Below, piece after piece: positions 15,953 to 24,309 of a DNA stretch of 64,000 bases; the stretch's first letter is position 1, and the number at the start of each line of letters is the position of its first letter. Made by a program: the position numbers and the translations under genes. The DNA is from Govania unica (GTDB lineage Bacteria > Pseudomonadota > Alphaproteobacteria > Sphingomonadales > Govanellaceae): positions 523,590 to 587,589 of the forward strand of contig NZ_JANWOI010000004.1 in assembly GCF_027920805.1 (NCBI RefSeq). The letters are read 5' to 3'. The notes under the pieces were generated by a model. The model was not told the DNA's origin, searched no databases, and saw only the letters and a list, made by a program, of their open reading frames with translations.

Positions 15953-16426
15953 ATGGATGTCGCGATCCTGCACGATGAACTTGTGTCGGATCTCGGGAGC
16001 CGGGGCTATGCCGCCATGTCCGATGAGGATGTGGCGGCGGCTCTGAATGCCCGTGAGATCGTCACCTATCGCGAAGTGCCACTTGTGGCCATTACGCGTG
16101 AAATGATCATGATGAGTGACGCGCGCGGCCGGTTTGTCTGGGACAATGTGCGGGCGGCGGCGGCGGACAGCGGCTATGTGGGGCATGATCTCGCTCGGCG
16201 GTTGTGCTTTCTGTTCGAAGGCGGCTTGCCGGTCAATTGGGGCGGCGCTGCGGCGCAACAGTTGCTTGCGCAAGCGGTGGCGGTGGAATTTTTCACCGCT
16301 GAGCAGGCGGATATTCTGAAAGATACAGGAAAAGTCATGATCAGCCGGGCCGAGCAATTGGGGCTTGAGACGGTGCGTGTGGGCGAGATCATGGACGCGC
16401 GGAGAGAGGACCAGGACCATGACTGA
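15953..16426 (+). CDS. Phage-type protein of unknown function downstream of capsid gene
   Basis: 157 residues from ATG 15953, with AGAGAGGA a few bases after the capsid stop. The sequence is helical and acidic (VSDLGSRGYAAMSDEDVAAAL, VTYREVPLVAITREMIM, SGYVGHDLARRLCFLFEGG, AVEFFTAEQADILK). Proteins of this look are found beside capsid genes in some alphaproteobacterial prophages, but I do not know a named function. A head-associated or connector-related role is inferred from position only. It overlaps the next gene by 8 bases. Confidence 0.78.
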   Translation: MDVAILHDELVSDLGSRGYAAMSDEDVAAALNAREIVTYREVPLVAITREMIMMSDARGRFVWDNVRAAAADSGYVGHDLARRLCFLFEGGLPVNWGGAAAQQLLAQAVAVEFFTAEQADILKDTGKVMISRAEQLGLETVRVGEIMDARREDQDHD

Positions 16427-16826
16427 TTTTTCCGCCAGATATCGTAGCGCAACGAGTTTGACGTTGTCGGGATTGAACAGTCTGGCTGACGGCTCGCGGG
16501 CTGATAGCAGCAATTATGACAACAGCACCAATCGCGATATCGAGGCCTCGATCAAACTGAAAGTCGCGGGGGCGACGGCGGCGGCGATCGGATATTTGCG
16601 TCTAGAAATCAAGCGCAGTCACGAGAATAGTGATTTCGAGGACAGCGGAAATACCGAGTTGCTGTCGGTGGTGCAGATGAACGGCACCACCGCCGTCACC
16701 GCCATTGTCGAGGGCGTGCGATTGTCGCCGCATCAGAAAATATCGATCCTGAATGCGAGCGGTGCGGCGCTTGCGGCGAGCGGCAACAGCGCCGAGCTTA
16801 TCGGCCTTAAATATACGGACGCCTGA
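16419..16826 (+). CDS. Hypothetical structural protein of the head-gene insert
   Basis: 135 residues starting inside the end of the preceding gene. Predicted mostly beta (SLTLSGLNSLADGSRADSS, IKLKVAGATAAAIGYLRLEI, VEGVRLSPHQKISILNAS), with a Gly/Ala-rich C-terminus. The pattern fits a small jelly-roll or decoration-type virion protein: two strands flank a SNYDNSTNRDIEAS loop and a conserved-looking HENSDFEDSG turn. No named family is recognised. The tight packing with its neighbours indicates one operon. Confidence 0.72.
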   Translation: MTDFSARYRSATSLTLSGLNSLADGSRADSSNYDNSTNRDIEASIKLKVAGATAAAIGYLRLEIKRSHENSDFEDSGNTELLSVVQMNGTTAVTAIVEGVRLSPHQKISILNASGAALAASGNSAELIGLKYTDA

Positions 16827-16829
16827 GCC

Positions 16830-18089
16830 ATGATCAATGCGCGCACGAGGAACCAGGGGGCGAAGCCGGACGGTGCGCAGGACGTGGATTGGTCGCATCC
16901 TCTGGCCGCCGATCTTGTGGTGGCGGTCTGTCCGGGGGAGGGGGCCGGACCGTTGCGCGATCTGGTGTCGGGCAACCGCAGCATTGCAGGCACGACCAGT
17001 AGTTGGTCGGCGTTGAAATCGGGGCGCGCCGTCAGCTTTGGCAGCAAGCAATATAATGTTATTGCCACCCGGCCGCTGGATGCGCTGGCGGCGGGGTATA
17101 CGGTTTTATGGGGCGGGCGGTTCAAGGCGGCCGGGGATAGCTGGGACAATTGGGGTGGATTGTTCACTTTTCCGGCCGAGACTACAGCGAGCAACTTTAT
17201 CGGCATTCAACGCGCCGCGACGCTGGATATACTGCAGCTGTTTCATAATAGTTCGGCTGGCCTGTCTCTCAACACGACGATCAATGCATATGTCAATACT
17301 GACCTTGTGATTGCTGCGTCCTGGGACGGGACCTCTCTTCGTGAATTCCGCAATGGTGCTTTGGTGCAGACGGCGAATCCGAGCTTTGTTCCGACGGGTA
17401 GGCCCGACAACAGGCTCCATATCAACAGCGAACGGGCTTTGGGTGGTGGCGCCGCGCAGACGCTGAGTTTTCTCTATCTGTTCAAACGGCGGCTGCCGGA
17501 TGATGTGATCGCCGATCTGACGCAGCGGCCATTTCAGATTCTGAAGCCGCACCGACAGATGGTGATACCACGGCGGAGTGCGGGCACGGCGGTATCGGTG
17601 GTGCCCGACAAGGCGATGCAGGCGCATAGGGCGAGCAGCCCGCTGGTGGGGCAGAGCCATGCCGTTCTGCCGCAGTCCGCGCGACAGGGACAGAAGGCGG
17701 GCGTGGGCACTGTTGTGAGTGTGGGAAGCGTCGTTATCGGGTCCTGCAGGCAGGGTCATAGGGCGGGCAGTGTTTTGCTGTCGCAGCAGGCTCAGATCAT
17801 ACCCGCGCGAGCGGTGCAGGGGCAGAGGTCGGGCGCGGGATCCGTTGTGACTGCGGGGGCCGTGATTATCGGGTCTTGCAGGCAGGCTCATACGGCGGGC
17901 GGTGTTCTGCTGTCGCAGCAGGCTCTGATCCTGCCCGCGCGAGCAGTGCAGGGGCAGAGGGCGATGATCGTTCTGATCCGCCTGGATGGCGTGAAGACGC
18001 CGTTGCGGCGCACTGAACAGATTGCCAGGGACGGTCGCAATGTTGCGGCCGGACATAAAATTCCGGTTCTGAAACCAAGAAAACAGTGA
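16830..18089 (+). CDS. LamG/concanavalin-like protein with C-terminal repeats, candidate head or tail fibre
   Basis: 419 residues. Residues about 20-240 read as a concanavalin/LamG-type jelly roll (GRAVSFGSKQYNVI, YTVLWGGRFKAAGD, LVIAASWDGTSLREFRNGAL, FLYLFKRRLPDDVIADL). From about 250 on, the chain consists of degenerate repeats rich in Gln, His, Arg, Ala and Val (AVQGQRSGAGSVVTAGAVII, SCRQAHTAGGVLLSQQA). Part of this is an exact-period DNA repeat of 132 bases (44 codons; copies starting near 17736 and 17868). Such architecture suits surface-exposed fibres or receptor-binding proteins; that is inference. It is placed in the capsid-connector interval, unlike canonical GTAs. Confidence 0.8.
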   Translation: MINARTRNQGAKPDGAQDVDWSHPLAADLVVAVCPGEGAGPLRDLVSGNRSIAGTTSSWSALKSGRAVSFGSKQYNVIATRPLDALAAGYTVLWGGRFKAAGDSWDNWGGLFTFPAETTASNFIGIQRAATLDILQLFHNSSAGLSLNTTINAYVNTDLVIAASWDGTSLREFRNGALVQTANPSFVPTGRPDNRLHINSERALGGGAAQTLSFLYLFKRRLPDDVIADLTQRPFQILKPHRQMVIPRRSAGTAVSVVPDKAMQAHRASSPLVGQSHAVLPQSARQGQKAGVGTVVSVGSVVIGSCRQGHRAGSVLLSQQAQIIPARAVQGQRSGAGSVVTAGAVIIGSCRQAHTAGGVLLSQQALILPARAVQGQRAMIVLIRLDGVKTPLRRTEQIARDGRNVAAGHKIPVLKPRKQ

Positions 18090-18098
18090 GGACATACC

Positions 18099-18479
18099 AT
18101 GGCCAAGAAAGCCCATGACGACGTGATCGATGGTGCATTGATTGTCGTGCGCAGCAATTGCACGCGCATGACAGCCTGCGTGGGAGAACCGACAACTTAT
18201 GCCGAAGCCAATACGGGCGGCGCGAAATGCCTGGCGGTGGCGACCATGGTGGCGGGGGATTTCACTTTGTCGGCGGGGGATGTGAGCGGCCGCAAAATAC
18301 GTGTGGGCGCGAAGTCCGGTGTGAGCATAACGGCGACGGGCAGTGTCGATCATATCGCACTTCTGGATGTGACGAATGCGCGGCTTTTGTATGTCACCAC
18401 CTGCGGCAGTCAGGTTTTGACGTCGGGCAACAGCATGAGTTTTGCAGCCTGGGATATTGAAATCGCGAGTCCGGTGTGA
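18099..18479 (+). CDS. Hypothetical virion protein (beta-rich)
   Basis: 126 residues, GAGGACATACC before the ATG. The sequence is strand-rich (GALIVVRSNCTRMTACVGEP, FTLSAGDVSGRKIRVGAKSG, VDHIALLDVTNARLLYVTTC, MSFAAWDIEIASPV) with three cysteines. It resembles small phage proteins encoded together with fibre and adaptor genes, perhaps a trimeric decoration protein. No function is established. Its stop overlaps the next start (TGATG). Confidence 0.75.
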   Translation: MAKKAHDDVIDGALIVVRSNCTRMTACVGEPTTYAEANTGGAKCLAVATMVAGDFTLSAGDVSGRKIRVGAKSGVSITATGSVDHIALLDVTNARLLYVTTCGSQVLTSGNSMSFAAWDIEIASPV

Positions 18480-18754
18480 TGGCGGTTCTGGTCAAGGATC
18501 CTGAAGCTCGGCTCGATTACGCGATCGATTGGTCTGATTATCTCGATATGGGCGAGACCATCGTTGAGAGTCTGTGGGAGGTGACGCCCGCGGAGTCTTT
18601 GAGCGTGTTTGTGAGCGAGCATGGGGACAGTCGATCGCAGGTGACGCTTGAGGGCGGAACCGTGCGGGATATTTACGCCGTCACCAATCGTATCACAACG
18701 TCGCTCGGTCGTATTGATGACCGCAGCCTGACCATACGGGTGCAGGAACGATGA
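18479..18754 (+). CDS. Small fibre/tail adaptor-like phage protein
   Basis: 91 residues from ATG 18479, overlapping the previous stop by one base; a GTG one codon earlier is also possible. The sequence follows a pattern I associate with proteins annotated as phage fibre-tail adaptors: DPEARLDYAIDWSDYLDMGE, TIVESLWEVTP, a central VTLEGGTVRDIYAVTNRIT, and a terminal RSLTIRVQER. It probably contributes an Ig-like beta sandwich to the virion. It precedes the connector gene with a 4-base overlap. Confidence 0.72.
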   Translation: MAVLVKDPEARLDYAIDWSDYLDMGETIVESLWEVTPAESLSVFVSEHGDSRSQVTLEGGTVRDIYAVTNRITTSLGRIDDRSLTIRVQER

Positions 18755-19311
18755 GCAATCTGTTGCTTCTTTCGGGCCCGGCGGTGGAGCCCTTGACGCT
18801 GGATGAAGTGAAGCTGCATCTGCGCGTGGATGGCTGCGAGGAAGACGGGCTTTTGTCCGCTTGCATCACCGCCGCGCGCCGCAGTGCCGAGGCCTATCTG
18901 CGGCGGGCGCTGATTGCGCAGCGCTGGCAGTATTATCTGGATGACTGGCCGGGTGTGGTGCTGCGCATTCCCTGTCCGCCGCTTAGGACGGTGGACATGA
19001 TCCGTATTTATGACGGGGATGGGGCGGTGCTGACAATGGACCCCGATCGCTATGAGGTGGATTGCCGGTCGGAGCCTGGGCGCATTGCCGCGCGCGGTGG
19101 AATTTGGCCCGCGCCCGGTCGGCGCATGGGCGGGATCGAGATCACGTTTGAGGCCGGATATGGCACGAGCTGGAACGCGGTGCCGCAGGATATCCGGGCC
19201 GGGCTGTTGATGGCAGTGGCGGCCATGTATGAACAACGCGGGGCGACGGATGGGGGGTTGCCGCCGTCGATTGCTGCGCTCTGGTCGCCTTATCGCATGT
19301 TGTCATTTTAA
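18751..19311 (+). CDS. Head-tail connector/adaptor protein (GTA gp6-like)
   Basis: 186 residues. The N-terminal helical domain (VEPLTLDEVKLHLRVDGCEE, DGLLSACITAARRSAEAYL) is the gp6-like head-tail connector signature, followed by IAQRWQYYLDDWPG and a beta-rich middle. The end (QDIRAGLLMAVAAMYEQRG) is also typical of phage adaptors that sit below the portal. It is about twice the length of the minimal HK97 gp6 but similar to GTA gp6. Confidence 0.88.
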   Translation: MSNLLLLSGPAVEPLTLDEVKLHLRVDGCEEDGLLSACITAARRSAEAYLRRALIAQRWQYYLDDWPGVVLRIPCPPLRTVDMIRIYDGDGAVLTMDPDRYEVDCRSEPGRIAARGGIWPAPGRRMGGIEITFEAGYGTSWNAVPQDIRAGLLMAVAAMYEQRGATDGGLPPSIAALWSPYRMLSF

Positions 19312-19326
19312 GGGAAGGAAACGTCG

Positions 19327-19650
19327 ATGGATGCGGGGGTCCTGAAACATCGGGTGTCGTTGCAGCAGGCCGAGCTTATGCCCTTGCCGGGTGGGAGTTT
19401 CGCTGAAACTCACAAGACATTTGCCGCCGCATGGGCCGGGGTGCGGTTGACATCGGGGGCGGAAGATAGCCTTACGGGACGGCGGATTGAACGTGCGCGC
19501 TATCGGGTGACGCTGCGGGAGCGGGCCGGATTGCGGGCGGCCGATCGTATTCTGTGGCGTGAACATGTTTTGCGTGTGCTGGCCTGCGATGAAAGTCCGG
19601 AAGATGGGCGTTATCTGACGTTCATGACGGAGGAGGAGCGCGGGCGATGA
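19327..19650 (+). CDS. Phage head closure / head-tail joining protein (GTA gp7-like stopper)
   Basis: 107 residues. The pattern AGVLKHRVSLQQ, ETHKTFAAAWAGVRLTSGAE, RRIERARYRVTLRER, ADRILWREHVLRVLACDESP matches the SPP1 gp16/HK97 gp7 head-tail joining family, small beta-barrels that plug the portal until the tail attaches. AAGGGAAGG at 19311-19319 is the ribosome site. It overlaps the next gene by four bases. Confidence 0.88.
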   Translation: MDAGVLKHRVSLQQAELMPLPGGSFAETHKTFAAAWAGVRLTSGAEDSLTGRRIERARYRVTLRERAGLRAADRILWREHVLRVLACDESPEDGRYLTFMTEEERGR

Positions 19651-19955
19651 TCAGCATCGACGTCACGGGGGTGAACCCGCTGCTTGAGGGACAGGAGATT
19701 ATCGCGGCGCGGACGGCGCTTGCGATTGCGGCAGCGGCAGAGGCCATTGCCGAAAATGCCAGAGGGCGACTTAATCCGGGAGGGAATCTTGCAGACAATA
19801 TCTTGGTTGAAACAGGCGATACGGAAACGTTGGTGCGCGCTCAAACGCCATATGCGGTTTATGTGGAATTCGGTACGAGTCGCATGGAAGCGCGACCTTT
19901 TCTGACGCCGGCCATTGAAGATTTGCGCGGGCGGCTTGGGGAGATTTTGCCATGA
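19647..19955 (+). CDS. HK97 gp10-like minor tail / tail completion protein
   Basis: 102 residues. It has the HK97 gp10 family signature: an N-terminal helix (ALAIAAAAEAIAENARGRL), then AQTPYAVYVEFGTSRMEARPFLTPAI near the end. The YVEFGTSRM...PFL motif is the family hallmark. It helps join or close the tail tube. It overlaps both neighbours by four bases, so the block is translationally coupled. Confidence 0.88.
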   Translation: MISIDVTGVNPLLEGQEIIAARTALAIAAAAEAIAENARGRLNPGGNLADNILVETGDTETLVRAQTPYAVYVEFGTSRMEARPFLTPAIEDLRGRLGEILP

Positions 19956-20338
19956 GCGCCGCGCGGGCTGTGATGGCGGCGGTGCATGGGGCGTTGCAGG
20001 CGGCGGGGCTTCTTATTTATGACCATGTGCCGGAGGCGGCGGGGCTGCCTTATGTGACCTTTGGGCCGTTGATGGAACGGCCCTGGGAGGGGCAGGGGTT
20101 GGCCGGATGTGATCTGCGGCTGACGCTGGATTTCTGGTCGGATGCGACGGGGCGTCATGACGTTCTTGGCGCTATGGAGTTGGCGCGCGGGGCGTTGTTT
20201 TCGGGCGCGCTGACGGCGGCTGGTTATCGATTGGTGCTTGTGGCAGAGGAGCTTTCTCAAGTTCTGCGCGAGACGGAGACACGGATTTTTCATGGCGTCA
20301 TGCGGCTCAGGCTGTTGATGCATGATAGCAGTATTTAG
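19952..20338 (+). CDS. Tail terminator-like protein (DUF3168, GTA gp8-like)
   Basis: 128 residues. Motifs are AAVHGALQAAGLLIYDHVPE, AAGLPYVTFGPLMERPW, DLRLTLDFWSDATGRHD, LGAMELARGALF and FHGVMRLRLLM. This is the DUF3168 pattern of tail terminator proteins that cap the tube and fix its length. It stands immediately before the major tail protein, as in RcGTA. Confidence 0.9.
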   Translation: MSAARAVMAAVHGALQAAGLLIYDHVPEAAGLPYVTFGPLMERPWEGQGLAGCDLRLTLDFWSDATGRHDVLGAMELARGALFSGALTAAGYRLVLVAEELSQVLRETETRIFHGVMRLRLLMHDSSI

Positions 20339-20355
20339 CAAAAGGATCGGGACAG

Positions 20356-20769
20356 ATGGCGGCGGAAAAGGGACGGGCATTCATCTTGAAAATCGGCGAC
20401 GGGGCAATGCCGGAGCTGTTCACCACAATCGGCGGCATGCGGGCGACGAGCCTCAGCATCAATAATGAACTGGTGGATGTGACCAATAAAAGTTCGGGCG
20501 GCTGGCGGGAAATTTTGGGCGGGGCGGGGACGCGGGCGATTGCTGTGACCGGCAGCGGCGTCTTTACCAACAGTGCCGCCGAGAAAATATTTCAGGGCAA
20601 AGTGATGACGGCGGCGGTGAGCAATTATGAAATTGCCTTTGAAAGCGGTGACAGTTTTCGCGGCGCGTTTTTTGCCGCCAATCTGGATTTTTCCGGGGAT
20701 CACAATGGCGAGCGGACTTATAGCCTGAGGCTTGATAGCGCGGGCGTTGTCAGTTTCACGGGGGCGTAA
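20356..20769 (+). CDS. Major tail tube protein (GTA gp9-like)
   Basis: 137 residues, AGGA upstream of ATG 20356. It matches TP901-1/GTA tube proteins: GRAFILKIGDG at the start, INNELVDVTNKSSGGWREIL (binding of successive rings), TRAIAVTGSGVFTNSAAE, and the terminal YSLRLDSAGVVSFTGA. Hexamers stack to form the tail tube. Confidence 0.92.
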   Translation: MAAEKGRAFILKIGDGAMPELFTTIGGMRATSLSINNELVDVTNKSSGGWREILGGAGTRAIAVTGSGVFTNSAAEKIFQGKVMTAAVSNYEIAFESGDSFRGAFFAANLDFSGDHNGERTYSLRLDSAGVVSFTGA

Positions 20770-20772
20770 GGC

Positions 20773-21114
20773 ATGGCCAATGGATTGCGCGGGGAAATCG
20801 ACCATGTGATCGATGGCGCGGTTTGGACTTTTCGTCCGAGCTTTCGCGCCATTATGGAGATTGAGGATAGTTTGGGCGCGGTGCTGCCGCTTGTACAGAA
20901 ATTCGCGGCCGGTGGGTTTGGCGTGCGCGATGTTGCGGTCATTTTGTGGGCTACGGCGATCGAGGCTCCGGGGACGGCGCGGCATGATCTGGAGGCCGTG
21001 GGAGAGGCGGTGATCCGCACCGGCATTGCCGAACTTGCGGCGGTGGTGCGCGAGTTGCTGACGCAGATTCTGACAGGTGCAGGTCGGGGAAAGCCGATGC
21101 CGCCGGTTGGGTGA
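20773..21114 (+). CDS. Tail assembly chaperone (GTA gp10-like)
   Basis: 113 residues. MANGLRGEIDHVIDG, WTFRPSFRAIMEIEDSLG, and FGVRDVAVILWATAI followed by ELLTQIL fit the GTA gp10 family, the first of two tail tube/tape-measure chaperones. It begins three bases after the tube gene. Its end overlaps the GTG start of the next gene, so the second chaperone is made as a separate overlapping gene here, not by an obvious frameshift. Confidence 0.88.
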   Translation: MANGLRGEIDHVIDGAVWTFRPSFRAIMEIEDSLGAVLPLVQKFAAGGFGVRDVAVILWATAIEAPGTARHDLEAVGEAVIRTGIAELAAVVRELLTQILTGAGRGKPMPPVG

Positions 21115-21308
21115 CGCCGACTGACTGGCGGCTGACGGCGCGATTTGCGCTTGGGGTTATGGGCTGGAGCCCGGAAAGTTTCTGGGCGGCGACGCCGGGC
21201 GATTTGCGGCTGGCTTGCGAGGGGCGGTTTCCGGTTGCGGGTGATGTTGCGGCGAGCCGCGATGATCTTGCCGAATTGATGCGGCGCTTTCCCGATCAGA
21301 TATCATGA
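21111..21308 (+). CDS. Second tail assembly chaperone (DUF2376, GTA gp10.1-like)
   Basis: 65 residues from a GTG start overlapping the gp10 stop (GTGA). TDWRLTARFALGVMGWSPES, FWAATPGDLRLACEG and a C-terminal LAELMRRFPD are the features of the short DUF2376 phage proteins found between gp10 and the tape measure. Too short for most gene finders but clearly supported. Confidence 0.85.
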   Translation: MTPTDWRLTARFALGVMGWSPESFWAATPGDLRLACEGRFPVAGDVAASRDDLAELMRRFPDQIS

Positions 21309-21317
21309 GGGTGATGG

Positions 21318-21932
21318 ATGGAAACGGTTCTTGACAGTTTGGTGGTGAAGATCCGGGCCGATACACAGGCGCTGGATCAGGGGATTGCGGCGGCGAGCGC
21401 GAATTTGCAGGGCTTGCAGGGGATCAGCGGGCAGGTTGAGACTACGGCGACGGCGCTTCATGACACTGCGCTGTCTTTTACCAGTTTGCTTGGGGACACG
21501 ACGGAGGCGGCGACCAAACGCATGAGCACGGCGTTTGAGCGCATGGCGAAGTCGGGAAAATTTTCATTTGATAGTTTGCAGAATAGTGCGCTCGCGTCGC
21601 TTGCGCAGATCGTGACGAGTTTTGCCGGGGCCGGGCTTGAGGCGTTGTTTTCGGGTGGCGGATTGTTGTCGGGGATTTTGCCCGGACGGGCCGGGGGTGG
21701 CACGGTTTCGGCCGGGCAGCCTTATATGGTTGGGGAGCGCGGGGCGGAGCTGTTTGTTCCGTCCACAAGCGGACGCATTGCCACGGCGGGGTCGTTTGCA
21801 CAGGGCGGTGATCGGGCTGCGGGGGCGGTGAATATCACTGTGAATATTCAGTCGTCGGGAACGGCGGACGGCATGCGGCAAAGCGGGGCGCAGGTGGCGC
21901 GAGCGGTGCGGCGGGTGTTGTCCAGAGGGTGA
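21318..21932 (+). CDS. Short tape measure protein (GTA gp11-like)
   Basis: 204 residues, very short for a tape measure but of the size known for GTAs, consistent with a short tail. Helical N-terminus (VVKIRADTQALDQGIAAASA, TTEAATKRMSTAFERMA), hydrophobic Gly-rich middle (GAGLEALFSGGGLLSGILPG), then GGTVSAGQPYMVGERGAELF, the conserved tape-measure end motif, and VNITVNIQSSGTADGMRQS. It sets tail length and probably enters the cell envelope during DNA delivery. Confidence 0.9.
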   Translation: METVLDSLVVKIRADTQALDQGIAAASANLQGLQGISGQVETTATALHDTALSFTSLLGDTTEAATKRMSTAFERMAKSGKFSFDSLQNSALASLAQIVTSFAGAGLEALFSGGGLLSGILPGRAGGGTVSAGQPYMVGERGAELFVPSTSGRIATAGSFAQGGDRAAGAVNITVNIQSSGTADGMRQSGAQVARAVRRVLSRG

Positions 21933-21948
21933 GTTTTGGGGGAAGATC

Positions 21949-24297
21949 ATGCATTGGCTTGCGACTGCGGCGGACCGTATTGAAAGCGGCGTGATGAGGC
22001 GGTTTCATCCGTTGTTCTGGACGGTGAATTTTCCGCGTCCGATGATGGCGACGGTGGTCAACAGCGCTGCAGATGCGCTGGATGTGACGCTGGTGTTTTG
22101 TACCAGGAACGATCTGGCCGGTTTGATCTGGGACTCGGTGGATCAGTATGATCATCCACTGATGGCTTATGAAACGCGGCGGGATTATCGCGATTGCGTG
22201 CTGTCCTTTCGTTGGCGTTCGACCAATCTGCCGGGCTTGACGGCGATCAATGGACCGACATTGACCATTGAGGGACGGGATGCCGCGGGGCATGCGCGGG
22301 TGTGGTATGTGCGGCTGTGGAATTACGCCGTGGGCAGTGCGAGCGACGCGGTGATCACGCTTGATTTCAATAATCTTGCGGGTGGGTTTCTGTTGCCGGG
22401 TGAAGCCGATCCGGTTTATCCGGGTGACATCGATCGGTTGTTTCTGAGCTTGATGCCGGAGGCTTATGTGCCCGGTGATACGGCGCCGATCAGTGGCGGG
22501 CCGGTGACGGCGCGGCTTCAGATTTCAGCGTTGAAGGTGACCGGCGGCGGATCGGTTATGACGGTTGGGGACAGTTATGTGCCGCTCCATGGGGCGGGGC
22601 TTGCGAACGGCTATGACGACAGTTGCAATCTGGTGCCGGAACGTATTCTGCGCAATGCGCGGATGCTCGGGTATAGCGGCTGGATCGATCATTATGTGGG
22701 CATGAGCCATTATTTCCATCTTATGTGGAGCGCGGGTGAAGGGCGGTTTGTGGTCGATCCCGCAGTGACGCTCAATGCTGCTTGCGAGGCCTGGCATGAG
22801 GCGTTTTTCCGGGCGGCGCGGAGTTATGGATTCAAGGTTATCGTTTCGCTGTCGTTTGAACTGTTCAATGCTCATGCGCCGGAAGCCTGGAAGCAGCGCA
22901 CGCATAATGGATCGGCGGCGCTTACCGGGTGGGACCCGCCGTCGACGTTGCTTGCGCCGACCAATGGCGCGGCCATGGAATATCTTGGGGATGTGTTTCT
23001 GAGCTTTCTCGATATGCAGGATGATGCGGGGGGAGAAATCCACGCGCAGATCGGCGAGCCCTGGTGGTGGTATCAGATTGCTGGAGACAGTGCGCCGTGT
23101 TTTTACGATGCGGCGACGACGGCGCTTTATACGGCGGAAACCGGGCTCGCGGTGCCGGCGAAACATCTGACGATTTTCGAGACGCCGACTGTGGCGCAGG
23201 TGGCTTATCTCGATTGGCTTGGGACCAAGCTTGGGGCGGCAACGCTTGGGCTTCGGGATGTGGTGCGGGCGGCTTATCCGGCGGCAAACATCAGTTTGCT
23301 GTTTTTCACGCCGCAGGTTTTGAATGCGGCGGCGCCGATGGTCAAGCGGGTCAATCTTCCGGTGATGAGCTGGGCTTATCCGGCGTTCGATTGTCTCGAT
23401 GTGGAAGACTATGACTATCTGATCGAGGGCGACTGGGCGGCCCATGAGGCGGGGCTGGATGCGGTGACGGCGGCGCTTGGATATGGTGCTGAGAATAGTC
23501 GCTATTTTGCCGGGTTCGTGTTGACGGCCGGGCATCCGGAGATCTGGGAGCGGATCGATCAGGCCATGGATCTGGCGCATCGGCGGCGGTTTTCGGCGAC
23601 GATCGTCTGGGCCTTTTCACAGATCATGCGCGACGGCTTTGTGCATTTTGCCATCGAGGAGGATGAGGTGAGCGGGTTTCACGAAGTGCGGTTTCCGGAA
23701 GGCATCAGTTTCGGTTCATCGGGGGGGCCGAAATTCGCCACCACGGTGGTTGAAACTGTGTCGGGGCATGAGACGCGGAATTTGGAATGGGCGGAGGCGC
23801 GGGCTGAATATGATGTTGGCACCGGGGTGCGCAGTGAGGCCGATCTTGCGGCGCTGATTGCCTTTTTCAGGGCGCGGCGTGGGCGGGCGTTCGGGTTTCG
23901 CTTTCGCGATTGGAGCGATGATCGTTCGGGGGCTCCGGGGCTTACGCCGACGGCGCTTGATCAGGCGATCGGCACTGGTAGCGGTGCGAAGACGACGTTT
24001 CAATTGGTGAAGCGTTATGAGAGCGGCGGCGAGATCCAGCAGCGGGTGATCCGCAAGCCGGTGGCGGGCAGTGTCAAAATCGCTCTCGGTGGTGTGGTGA
24101 AAACAAGCGGCTGGTCGGTGGACAGCGTCACCGGGGTTGTGAGTTTTGCGAGTGCGCCGCCGAACGGGGTTGCGGTGACGGCGGGCTTTCTGTTCGACGT
24201 GCCGGTGCGGTTCCGCGATGACAGATTGGCGGTGACCGCCGAAAATTTCTGTGCGGGGGCGGCGCCGGACGTGGGGCTTGTGGAAATTCGGGTTTGA
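21949..24297 (+). CDS. DUF2460 distal tail protein with a large glycosidase-like N-terminal extension (GTA gp12-like)
   Basis: 782 residues, far longer than ordinary DUF2460 proteins (about 200). The DUF2460 part starts near residue 577 (FHEVRFPEGISFGSSGGPKF, GHETRNLEWAEARAEY, AFFRARRGRAFGFRFRDWSD) and ends with LVEIRV. The first roughly 570 residues look like a beta-rich segment followed by a TIM-barrel-like region: FKVIVSLSFELFNAHAPEAW, AQIGEPWWWYQIAG with a possible acidic catalytic residue near 370, and YFAGFVLTAGHPEIWERID. It could be a cell-wall or surface-glycan hydrolase, or an inactive sheath-like barrel around the tail. Both are inference; the DUF2460 assignment is firm. Confidence 0.88.
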   Translation: MHWLATAADRIESGVMRRFHPLFWTVNFPRPMMATVVNSAADALDVTLVFCTRNDLAGLIWDSVDQYDHPLMAYETRRDYRDCVLSFRWRSTNLPGLTAINGPTLTIEGRDAAGHARVWYVRLWNYAVGSASDAVITLDFNNLAGGFLLPGEADPVYPGDIDRLFLSLMPEAYVPGDTAPISGGPVTARLQISALKVTGGGSVMTVGDSYVPLHGAGLANGYDDSCNLVPERILRNARMLGYSGWIDHYVGMSHYFHLMWSAGEGRFVVDPAVTLNAACEAWHEAFFRAARSYGFKVIVSLSFELFNAHAPEAWKQRTHNGSAALTGWDPPSTLLAPTNGAAMEYLGDVFLSFLDMQDDAGGEIHAQIGEPWWWYQIAGDSAPCFYDAATTALYTAETGLAVPAKHLTIFETPTVAQVAYLDWLGTKLGAATLGLRDVVRAAYPAANISLLFFTPQVLNAAAPMVKRVNLPVMSWAYPAFDCLDVEDYDYLIEGDWAAHEAGLDAVTAALGYGAENSRYFAGFVLTAGHPEIWERIDQAMDLAHRRRFSATIVWAFSQIMRDGFVHFAIEEDEVSGFHEVRFPEGISFGSSGGPKFATTVVETVSGHETRNLEWAEARAEYDVGTGVRSEADLAALIAFFRARRGRAFGFRFRDWSDDRSGAPGLTPTALDQAIGTGSGAKTTFQLVKRYESGGEIQQRVIRKPVAGSVKIALGGVVKTSGWSVDSVTGVVSFASAPPNGVAVTAGFLFDVPVRFRDDRLAVTAENFCAGAAPDVGLVEIRV

Positions 24298-24309
24298 GAG
24301 AGGGCGAAC

